Below are positions 1 to 6,535 of a DNA stretch of 34,183 bases, in pieces; position 1 is the stretch's first letter; each line of letters starts with the position of its first letter. The stretch comes from a virus. The notes beneath the pieces are model-generated. The model was not told the origin of the DNA. It did no database searches and was given only the letters and a program-made list of their open reading frames with translations. A program made the translations under genes and the position numbers. Where the stretch lies: IMG/VR virus record IMGVR_UViG_3300025082_000033, positions 1 through 34,183 of that record; one strand, 5' to 3'.

Positions 1-448
1 CGTCCTCACTGATGTCAGCGCAGGTCCACTTGAAGAAGGCACGCATGGCCGTGGAGGTCGAGCCCGCCAGTGCGGCCTTCACATCCCGCAGGGGAAGGAC
101 AGCCGTGCTGTTGCTGACATGAGCCGGGCGCTTGACTTTCTCGTCCTCTCTCTGTACTTTGAAAGAGGAGATCTCCCCGTTGGAGAGGTTCGCCTGGATC
201 CAGAGAGCATCCTCGTGAGCTGTCGAAAGCAGGGTGTCTCCTGACTTCACGGCAGTGCGCCCGACAATGTCGTCTGCGGCACCACTGACTGCCAGCTCGA
301 GAGACTGGGCGATGGCGCTCTTGTGGCTGCCGTTCGGCCCGACGATGAGCGTCTTGTCTCCGAGATCGACATGCCAGGCCTCGCCGTCGATGCTCTTGAG
401 GTTGGACTTGATCTGTTGAACGTGGAGGGGGATTTGTTTCTTTGCCAT
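1..448 (-). CDS. SbcC/Rad50-like (SMC-type) ATPase, N-terminal part
   Basis: An uninterrupted reading frame runs from an ATG at 448 to the left edge and encodes 149 residues without a stop, so the 3' end lies outside the window. AGGAG lies 6 bases upstream of the ATG and supports this start. Residues near 37-44 read GPNGSHKS, a Walker A P-loop of the GxxGxxKS type, preceded by a short beta strand (KTLIV). This is the arrangement at the N-terminus of SMC, RecF, RecN and SbcC/gp46 ATPases, where the P-loop lies about 35 residues from the start. In phages such proteins usually form the ATPase subunit of a recombination nuclease (T4 gp46/47-like). It follows the polymerase and a 140-residue unknown in the same operon. 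The coiled coil, signature and Walker B motifs needed to tell SbcC from RecF lie outside the window. Confidence 0.75.
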   Translation of the reverse strand, partial: MAKKQIPLHVQQIKSNLKSIDGEAWHVDLGDKTLIVGPNGSHKSAIAQSLELAVSGAADDIVGRTAVKSGDTLLSTAHEDALWIQANLSNGEISSFKVQREDEKVKRPAHVSNSTAVLPLRDVKAALAGSTSTAMRAFFKWTCADISED

Positions 449-479
449 GACTGCTCCTGTATTCCCTGATGGTAACGAT

Positions 480-902
480 TCAAGATATAGAAGTCAACAC
501 GATTTTCGACCACTGCTTCCAGTTGTCGAGCCCGAGCTCCTTTAATCCGCTGACAGCGTGGAATCTGCCTGTGCTGGGCTCCCACGCAAAGACATGTTTA
601 CCCGCATCGAGGAATCCACGAATCAGACTGTCTGTCGCTCGACCGACGATGGGTCCTTCGGGAATGATGATGCCGTGGAAGAGTGGCGTATCATCCCACC
701 GCACACCCCTCGGCACGTCCTGGCACCAGCGATGCCACCCACCCATTGCTCGCGCGCGGAGTTCATAGTCGTCTCGAGCCGAGGTGACCTGCGCATCCCA
801 CCCCGGTGAGGTGAGTGCTGGGGTGAGTGCCTTGGCCCAGGTATCGATGTGCTCGACCGGACAGCTCTTGCTGTGTGCCAGGAACCAGCGTGCGGTTGTC
901 AT
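480..902 (-). CDS. hypothetical protein, 140 residues, possibly Rossmann-like
   Basis: I chose the ATG at 902 because its TGATG overlaps the polymerase stop codon and a strong AAGGAGG ribosome-binding site lies 5-6 bases upstream. The frame extends further up but would run inside the polymerase gene. The protein starts MTTARWFLAHSK and has a central hydrophobic strand (HGIIIPEGP) followed by VGRATDSLI and a strand KHVFAW. Alternating strands and helices with a G-x-AT turn are reminiscent of nucleoside deoxyribosyltransferase or SLOG-type Rossmann folds, but I see no diagnostic catalytic residue. Its place between polymerase and SbcC-like ATPase suggests a role in nucleotide metabolism or replication, which is inference from context only. 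Confidence 0.75.
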   Translation of the reverse strand: MTTARWFLAHSKSCPVEHIDTWAKALTPALTSPGWDAQVTSARDDYELRARAMGGWHRWCQDVPRGVRWDDTPLFHGIIIPEGPIVGRATDSLIRGFLDAGKHVFAWEPSTGRFHAVSGLKELGLDNWKQWSKIVLTSIS

Positions 903-3673
903 CAGACCTCCTTCAGAGTCTTGCCGACTGCGGCCTCGGAAGTCATGGTGACCACCCACCCGGGAACCTCGACGGTCATGCACTGCTCGACGAGCTTGCG
1001 CCACTGCTCGAGCTGATGCTCTCCCTCGTCAGGCACCTCGACGGCGATGCTGTCGTGGCACTGGTGGATGAGTCCCGTGCCGGGTCCTGCGAATCCATAG
1101 GGGAACTGCTCGATCAGACGCTGCTCGGCAATCCGCATGACGGCAGACTCGGCACTCAATATCGGGTAGTTGACCACTTCGTTCTTCTTGCCATCGCTCA
1201 GGGGGCCCGACCGTCTGCCGAACACAGGCTCGTCCATGAATCCCTGTTGGCGGTAGAGCTTGAGCATTGACTGCCATGCCTTCATCCATTCGGGCTCTGC
1301 CTCGAGCCACGCATCGTGGATGAACCGAACATCTCGCAGACTGAATCCCAGGTAGGGGAGATCGCCCTCATCCGTCTCCGTCGAGGTGAGCACCTGCCAG
1401 ACCGTTGCGGGAGAGGCCCAGTAGATTGAGGCGTACCTGAAGGTCTTGATGATGTCGCGCATGGACTTGGCCTGCCCGCCCGCTGGCTTGCGGTGAAGGC
1501 TGAATCCGTCTGGGCCCCAGCCGTCTGCGCTCTTGAACTTGTCGCCGAACACGCTCCACGCCAGCGTGTTGTGTGGGTCCTGTCCGCTGGCGAAGCACTC
1601 GAGGAGCATCGGGATGCGCCAGTAGCAGGCGGTGATTCTCAAGTGGGCCTGGTCCAGATCCGCCCCGATGAACATTCGACCAGGAGGTGCAGAGAAGATG
1701 CTCTTGAGCGGAGCCTGACCCTTGCGGTTGCCGATGTTCTGCAGGTTCGGACCACTGGAGCTGAGCCTGCCCACACTCGTGACGTGTGCGTTCCAGTTGC
1801 TGCGGACACGACCGTCCTCGAACACGATGCCCTTCACGGGGTCTGCATCTCGTCTGCGCATGGGGATGAGCACAGTGCCCAGGATCTTGTTCTTTTCCCG
1901 CCGATACACACGCAGCTGCTTGAGCCACGTCGCTTGATTCGCAGTGACATTGTCTGCAGCGAGGTGCGCTCGGATGACTGCATCCCCCGTTCCTGGGAGA
2001 CCCGTCTCGGTGTAGAACTCACGCGCATCGATTTGTGGAGGGATGCCCAGTGACCAGATGTCGTAGAGCAGGTTGCGTACCTGGTCCCCGCTACCCGGGT
2101 TGTTGAACGTCTGCGTCCATCCCCGGGCTTCATCGATGAGCCACTTCTGACGTTGACCCACCAAGACCGTGTAGTGGTCCTCGAGTTGACGACGACGAGT
2201 CTGGTCAATCCAGACACCTGCCTTGTGCATCTGCACGCACATGTCCTGGGTGGCATGGTCGACCTGGTGTAGGTTCCAGGGCTTGTCGGCGGGACAGCTT
2301 GCAGGCCGCGCCCACGCGGGCAGCTGTCTGAAGGCACCGTTGAAGTCTGTCGCTTCGATGAGCGGGGGCAGGATGCGCGCGTTGACTACGGTGTCGATGC
2401 AGTTGTATCGGAGGAGCTCGTCGTCATCGGTGGTGCCTGTCGAGATGCTTGCGCCTTTCTCTGTGGATTCCCACCGCTCCACGTCTGTCAGGATGGATCC
2501 GATTGTCTTCAGCCCCTTCGGTAGGTCTGGCGCACGGAACCGCGTGGAGAAGAGGGTATCGACGAGAGGCGCGGGGGTGACACCGAGGTGGTTCTCGATG
2601 ACCATCCGGTCGAAGCTACCCGCGTTGTGCCCCACCCAGGTGCGCCCGTCGGTGAACGCCTTGCACAGGATGTCCTTGATCTCGGCTTCGTCTTCGGGGC
2701 AGAGCCACCGAGCGCCTCGCACAGACTGGAGCGTGATGCCCACGGCATAACTGTTCTGGGCAACAGACCGGCCACCCTTGACGACTCGGCCCTTGCTATC
2801 CAGGTCAGGGATGGCAATGGCGATGGTGCGCAGCCCGCACTCCAATGGCTCGACTCCATCGGTCTCCACATCGTATGCCCAGTAGGGTGCAGGCTGCGCA
2901 AGAAAGGTGCGAAGCTCGTCGGGCGAGGGACGCCAGAGAATGTCTGGGTCTGTCCACTTGAGTGCTCCGGTGAACCAGCGAAACGCCTTACCCATGTCTG
3001 CGTGCAGGACACTGCGCCAGGACGGCGCTCGAGTAATGTAGTCCGGGTGCACGGTGGGAAAGACGCGCCGGCCCTCCCCGGAAGTCTGCCAGTCTTCATC
3101 GACGTAGATAGGGCCGCCGCGAACAGAGAAGATGCTCTTGTTCTGCCCAGTCAGGGCGAGTGTCGCGATACGACCAAGCGTGATGATGTTCTCGTACTTG
3201 GCAGCCAGACTGTGCAAGTGCGGCAGGCAACAGGTCATCGGGTGAGGGTGAGGCTGTTGCCCCTTGCTCTGTCGAGACTTGTTCAGTCGGTCGAGCTTCC
3301 GCGTCATCCGTGTCCAGGCACCACTGGCCTGACCGGGAGGCTTGCACGCAATGACGTTGGTGAGGTCGATGTCGGGCCGACTCTTGCAGATCACAACCAG
3401 CGCTGTCGCCCACTCTGATGCGCCTCGACCCATGAAAGGACGCTGGTGGTGGATGTCCTCGTGCGACGGACTCTCTCCGACAGCGAGAACTGTGGCACCT
3501 TCATGAATCTCTGGACCGACAGGGCGCCAGTCCTCATCGTTGAAGCAGCCACGAGGTCCGAGCGGACACACCTCGCACTTTGCGCCGTGTTCTTGGGGAT
3601 TGAAAGTCAAACTGCACCGGAGAAAGGGTGGGGATGACCTCGACGTGCCGGTGTCGAGGCCACCCCCTGACAA
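902..3673 (-). CDS. family A DNA polymerase with N-terminal uracil-DNA-glycosylase-like domain
   Basis: About 923 residues in three modules. Residues 1-235 resemble a family 4 UDG: C33xxC36, C110 and C148/C149 as candidate Fe-S ligands, GESPSHED at 66-73, RPFMGRG at 78-84, VIACKPP, and the HP(x)4R motif HPDYITR at 209-215. Residues 265-440 carry a DnaQ-type 3'-5' exonuclease: DVE at 268-270, HNAGSFD at 349-355 and YNCID at 423-427. Residues 465-923 are the polymerase: TSVGRLSSSGPNLQNI, motif A ADLDQAHLRI (D672), motif B RDIIKTFRYASIY (R739, K743, Y747) and motif C CHDS (D874). Three conserved positions differ from E. coli Pol I: Glu710 is His, Phe762 is Tyr and Glu883 is Ser. It would replicate the phage genome. 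The start is uncertain: a TTG at 3673 abuts the upstream stop, a TTG at 3610 lies beyond a hairpin, and neither has a convincing ribosome-binding site. Confidence 0.93.
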   Translation of the reverse strand: MSGGGLDTGTSRSSPPFLRCSLTFNPQEHGAKCEVCPLGPRGCFNDEDWRPVGPEIHEGATVLAVGESPSHEDIHHQRPFMGRGASEWATALVVICKSRPDIDLTNVIACKPPGQASGAWTRMTRKLDRLNKSRQSKGQQPHPHPMTCCLPHLHSLAAKYENIITLGRIATLALTGQNKSIFSVRGGPIYVDEDWQTSGEGRRVFPTVHPDYITRAPSWRSVLHADMGKAFRWFTGALKWTDPDILWRPSPDELRTFLAQPAPYWAYDVETDGVEPLECGLRTIAIAIPDLDSKGRVVKGGRSVAQNSYAVGITLQSVRGARWLCPEDEAEIKDILCKAFTDGRTWVGHNAGSFDRMVIENHLGVTPAPLVDTLFSTRFRAPDLPKGLKTIGSILTDVERWESTEKGASISTGTTDDDELLRYNCIDTVVNARILPPLIEATDFNGAFRQLPAWARPASCPADKPWNLHQVDHATQDMCVQMHKAGVWIDQTRRRQLEDHYTVLVGQRQKWLIDEARGWTQTFNNPGSGDQVRNLLYDIWSLGIPPQIDAREFYTETGLPGTGDAVIRAHLAADNVTANQATWLKQLRVYRREKNKILGTVLIPMRRRDADPVKGIVFEDGRVRSNWNAHVTSVGRLSSSGPNLQNIGNRKGQAPLKSIFSAPPGRMFIGADLDQAHLRITACYWRIPMLLECFASGQDPHNTLAWSVFGDKFKSADGWGPDGFSLHRKPAGGQAKSMRDIIKTFRYASIYWASPATVWQVLTSTETDEGDLPYLGFSLRDVRFIHDAWLEAEPEWMKAWQSMLKLYRQQGFMDEPVFGRRSGPLSDGKKNEVVNYPILSAESAVMRIAEQRLIEQFPYGFAGPGTGLIHQCHDSIAVEVPDEGEHQLEQWRKLVEQCMTVEVPGWVVTMTSEAAVGKTLKEV
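3638..3659 (-). promoter_or_regulatory. hairpin between the SSB-like gene and the polymerase core
   Basis: The 7-base arms CCTCGAC and GTCGAGG are perfect reverse complements around an 8-base loop. The hairpin lies just after the upstream stop codon (3674-3676) and upstream of a possible TTG start at 3610. The minus strand has no U-tract after it, so it is not a standard terminator. It could tune polymerase translation or expression, or simply encode the first residues if the TTG at 3673 is used. The pairing is seen; the function is inference. Confidence 0.35.
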
Positions 3674-4321
3674 CTACTGGGTCAGGCCCTGCGCGCCGAC
3701 GGGCGGAGGAGGCAGAACAGCCCCACCAATCGTCGTCTGAGAGGCACCATTGGAAGGTGCAGGAACAGGAGCCGGAGCCACAGTAGCTGCCGGAGCCGGT
3801 GTTGCAGCAGCGACCGCAGGTGGAACGGCTGCAGAGGCACTGCTTGAACTGACAGCGTCAGCTCCTGCAACTGCCGGCTTGGATCCGTCGGCCTGGAAAG
3901 TGTCGAAGGAAACCTGTGTGAGGTATCGGTCGATCTTTCCGTAGGTGGCACCCAGGTCCTTGGCGGCATGCCACTCGAGCCAGACGCTCTTGTCGATCAG
4001 CCAGTCGTCGCTGATTCCCTGAGACATCTGTTCGTTGGTGTACCCAGCGGACAGGAAGACACTCTTGATCGCAGCAACCATGCCGCGAACCTGCTTCTCG
4101 TTGAGACCGGCGATAGCCTTCCCTTCGACATCGTAGGGGGTGTTCAGCCAGTCAGTGCAGGAGAAGCCCTGGAACGACAGGGTCATCCGACGAGCCGTGG
4201 CGCGCGACGGGTGAGGTTCGATCTTCTCGATCTTTGCGGCGTAGTAGCCGGACGGGGGCGCACCGCCACCGAGAGCGGTGACAGAGGTGATGATTTCACC
4301 GGGGATTTGGAATGTAGCCAT
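3674..4321 (-). CDS. candidate single-stranded DNA-binding protein (OB-fold-like, DUF669-like)
   Basis: A 215-residue protein starting MATFQIPGEIIT. The first 145 residues show a pattern I associate with phage DUF669-like and other OB-fold SSBs: a strand with GYYAAKIEKIE, a basic turn, RMTLSFQGF, a linker, a helical part around NEKQVRGMVAAIKS, then a second strand set (SVWLEWHAA, GKIDRYL). The last 70 residues are a low-complexity Ala/Pro/Ser tail ending near GGAVLPPPPVGAQ. It lacks the acidic C-terminal tip typical of bacterial SSB. It sits between the RecA/Sak4-like ATPase and the polymerase, the usual place for a phage SSB. No sequence motif is decisive, so the assignment rests on fold pattern and context. 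Confidence 0.8.
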   Translation of the reverse strand: MATFQIPGEIITSVTALGGGAPPSGYYAAKIEKIEPHPSRATARRMTLSFQGFSCTDWLNTPYDVEGKAIAGLNEKQVRGMVAAIKSVFLSAGYTNEQMSQGISDDWLIDKSVWLEWHAAKDLGATYGKIDRYLTQVSFDTFQADGSKPAVAGADAVSSSSASAAVPPAVAAATPAPAATVAPAPVPAPSNGASQTTIGGAVLPPPPVGAQGLTQ

Positions 4322-4334
4322 GATGGTTTAGTCC

Positions 4335-5300
4335 CTATGGGGTTGGTGGAGGTGGCGGCAGATTGCCGCCGGGTTTTGAGGATGACTCCTCGAGAGTGAA
4401 ATCGAACAAGCCTCGGTTGAGGCGTCGAGAGAGGACTCCGCGAGCAATGCCGTCCTGACAGGCCCACCGCAGGTGGCGCGGGTCGCCCGAGTGTCCGGCT
4501 GCGATTTGCTGAAGCAGCCCGCGAAGATCCTCACCATCCTGTAGCCCGTTGGCAACTCGGTTGGCAACATCCTCTTGCCACTCGAGTCCGGCGAGGCGAG
4601 AGAGCTCGTAGCCGGACTGACTCGCGCGCAGGATTTCTCGGATGTTCGCAGGGGTCCTGCTCGAACAGACACCTGTGCGGTCACCTGTGATCCAGTCGGG
4701 ATCCGAAGGGTTGCACGAATAGATCGCCTGGAACCACGGATCTGGGTACGTCGGGTCGATCAGCGTGCGGAGGCTCATATCGCACCACGACGGCAACATC
4801 TCTACCTGGTTGCGGCTGGGTACGTCGGGACCGCCGGGGCAGAATGCACCATCGGCGTTGTGTCCCGGTGCTCTCTCGTGAAAGGTCATGAGGAGGTGAC
4901 AGCCCAGGTGCCGGCTCATGGAGCTGAGCGTGAGCAGGTGCACGTTGAGCTGCTGGTACTGGTAGAAGCGGTCAGGCTTACCCGACCGTCCTCGAGGTGC
5001 ATTCGCCTGCCAGAAGAGCATGCTCTGTCGACAGATGTGGCTGGCGTCGTCAATGACGATGGCACCGTAGTTCTTGGCGGCTCCGCTCTCGTGAAGTTCC
5101 TTGAGCACCTGTACCAGGGCGTCAAGCGTCTGCGGAGGATGCGTGTGAAGAGCGGGTGTGAACCCGAGCTCATTCTGCGCAACGAGGCTAATGGCACTCG
5201 GTACGCCGATAAACAGGGCATTCGGGAATGCAGCGAGAGCGTCGGAGGTCTTACCCCTCTTCGGCTTCCCGTACACACAGATCATTACGGGGCTTTCCAT
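4335..5300 (-). CDS. RecA/Sak4-like ATPase (putative single-strand annealing or recombination protein)
   Basis: A 321-residue protein with an N-terminal P-loop, GKPKRGKT at residues 11-18, and a Walker B strand IVIDDASH at about 81-88. A short N-terminal strand followed at once by Walker A, with a domain of roughly 230 residues, is the layout of Sak4 and related phage RecA-fold NTPases that work with an SSB in single-strand annealing. The C-terminal ~70 residues are helical and then end in a polyproline tail (GGNLPPPPPTP) similar to the tail of the next gene. GGAG lies 8 bases upstream of the ATG. The gene follows the Cas4-like nuclease, is preceded by a promoter-like region (5316-5355), and is followed 13 bases later by the SSB-like gene. 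A role in strand annealing is inferred from family and context. Confidence 0.85.
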   Translation of the reverse strand: MESPVMICVYGKPKRGKTSDALAAFPNALFIGVPSAISLVAQNELGFTPALHTHPPQTLDALVQVLKELHESGAAKNYGAIVIDDASHICRQSMLFWQANAPRGRSGKPDRFYQYQQLNVHLLTLSSMSRHLGCHLLMTFHERAPGHNADGAFCPGGPDVPSRNQVEMLPSWCDMSLRTLIDPTYPDPWFQAIYSCNPSDPDWITGDRTGVCSSRTPANIREILRASQSGYELSRLAGLEWQEDVANRVANGLQDGEDLRGLLQQIAAGHSGDPRHLRWACQDGIARGVLSRRLNRGLFDFTLEESSSKPGGNLPPPPPTP

Positions 5301-5315
5301 GTTGGTTCTCCAGTC

Positions 5316-5355
5316 AAACTATAGAGACACTATCCGATGCGACCCAGCGGGTCAA
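5316..5355 (-). promoter_or_regulatory. candidate promoter before the Sak4-like gene
   Basis: On the minus strand TTGACC (5355-5350) is followed after 17 bases by TAGTGT (5332-5327), and then by the box CTATAGTTT (5324-5316). The 9-base box occurs in identical form upstream of the helicase start (8453-8445). Spacing to the ATG at 5300 fits a short leader. The -10 match is weak if TAGTGT is used; TATAGT is a better -10 but has no good -35 at 17 bases. Confidence 0.4.
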
Positions 5356-6338
5356 CAGACTTTTCCTCTCTCTCCGAAGAAACAGAGCTTGATGGCCGAG
5401 CAGGCGCCGTAGCGCCCATAGCAGGCCGTTTCATTCATCGCCTTGGGCCACATCCACGGGTCGAGATTGCTCGCCTCGAGTTGTGCGAGACTGTGCTCGG
5501 CGCGCCAGAGCATGTCGCAGAAGTGACTGTCCCGATGCGGTGTAGGTGGCACGCTTCGACGAGCGACCTTCCAAGAGGGTTGGGTCTGAATCAGGTTGAG
5601 CAGCAGCCCACCGAAGTTGCGACCATACAGCTGCCTGCCCATGATGCGGAATGCAGCGAATCCACCGTCGATGGCGTAGGCATCTACGCTTCGGTTAGGC
5701 TGGACGTTCGCTTGGTGCTTGTGGTCCCAGATGGCGATGCGCCCCATGCGGTCTTCGACCACCAGGTCCATGCGTCGAGTCAGGTAGATCGGGCAGTCGT
5801 GCCTGTCATGACCCGGCATGTTGAGCGGCGTGATCTCGATGACGACTCCGTCGATGCCTGGAACGGATGTGACCGGCTGGTCGAGATCGCCTACGTCAGG
5901 ATGAACCACCCATAGACCCCACTGCCCTTCACGTGTACCGATCACGGCAGTCACCGAAGTCTCGACAGCAACGATGCGTCCAGGCGGGTCGGGGTACTGC
6001 ATGATGTAGTTGTCGAACGTGTCGAGCATCCTGTCGAAGTGCTCGTCTCCACCGTACTGGTCGCACCAGACAGACATCGCTTCAGCGGGCTCGAGAAAGT
6101 CTCGTGAGTCTGTGTGCTTCACCCCGTCGACCAGCACGCTCCCTTGCCGCGCACCCCAGATGGCATGTTGATGCGCCTGCATTACATGACCCATCGAACC
6201 CCGCGTGAGTGCGCTCGCAGGTATCAGGTCGATGTGCAGGTGCTGGTCATAGGAGTACAGCTGCGGGCACTTGAAGAAGTTGCCGACCCGACTCCATCCA
6301 CGGAGGCTTCGCCCTGCGTCGATTAGCTTTTCCGTCAT
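5352..6338 (-). CDS. Cas4/RecB-like PD-(D/E)XK nuclease with candidate Fe-S cluster
   Basis: A 328-residue protein. The nuclease core is seen in the helix GSMGHVMQAH near residues 47-56 (the RecB-family motif I histidine), RRMDLVVEDR with D191 (metal-binding Asp), and IAIWDHKHQ with D205 and K207 (the DxK form of the catalytic motif). Cysteines at 24, 306, 313, 319 and 328 bracket the core as in Cas4 and AddB, where one N-terminal and three C-terminal cysteines hold a 4Fe-4S cluster; spacing here is looser than the textbook Cx2C. Such nucleases process DNA ends for recombination in phages that also carry Sak4-like annealing proteins. The ATG at 6338 overlaps the stop of the preceding small gene in an ATGA, which indicates translational coupling. 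Confidence 0.88.
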   Translation of the reverse strand: MTEKLIDAGRSLRGWSRVGNFFKCPQLYSYDQHLHIDLIPASALTRGSMGHVMQAHQHAIWGARQGSVLVDGVKHTDSRDFLEPAEAMSVWCDQYGGDEHFDRMLDTFDNYIMQYPDPPGRIVAVETSVTAVIGTREGQWGLWVVHPDVGDLDQPVTSVPGIDGVVIEITPLNMPGHDRHDCPIYLTRRMDLVVEDRMGRIAIWDHKHQANVQPNRSVDAYAIDGGFAAFRIMGRQLYGRNFGGLLLNLIQTQPSWKVARRSVPPTPHRDSHFCDMLWRAEHSLAQLEASNLDPWMWPKAMNETACYGRYGACSAIKLCFFGERGKVC

Positions 6339-6535
6339 GCTGTCACCGAGATGGTTGATTCGCTGCGGCCAATCTGGATGACTTCACCTGTCGCCGTGTA
6401 GATGGGTACAGGCGTGGATGACTCTCTCTTGGGAGGCTCGGGCTGTGACGCCTTGACGCGAGCTGCGAGCTCTTGATTGGTTGTCGCGAATGCAGCCGTC
6501 GTCTGCATCGCGGCTGCGAGAGGGGAAATCATCAT
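6335..6535 (-). CDS. small hypothetical protein, 66 residues
   Basis: The gene overlaps its neighbours at both ends by ATGA (helicase stop at 6532-6534, nuclease start at 6338), which argues for a real, translationally coupled gene. The sequence starts MMISPLAAAMQTTAAF, then has a charged helix (NQELAARVKASQ), a proline-rich stretch and a C-terminal strand pair ending SESTISVTA. I do not recognise a family. Its position suggests an accessory to the helicase or nuclease, but there is no direct evidence for that. Confidence 0.65.
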   Translation of the reverse strand: MMISPLAAAMQTTAAFATTNQELAARVKASQPEPPKRESSTPVPIYTATGEVIQIGRSESTISVTA

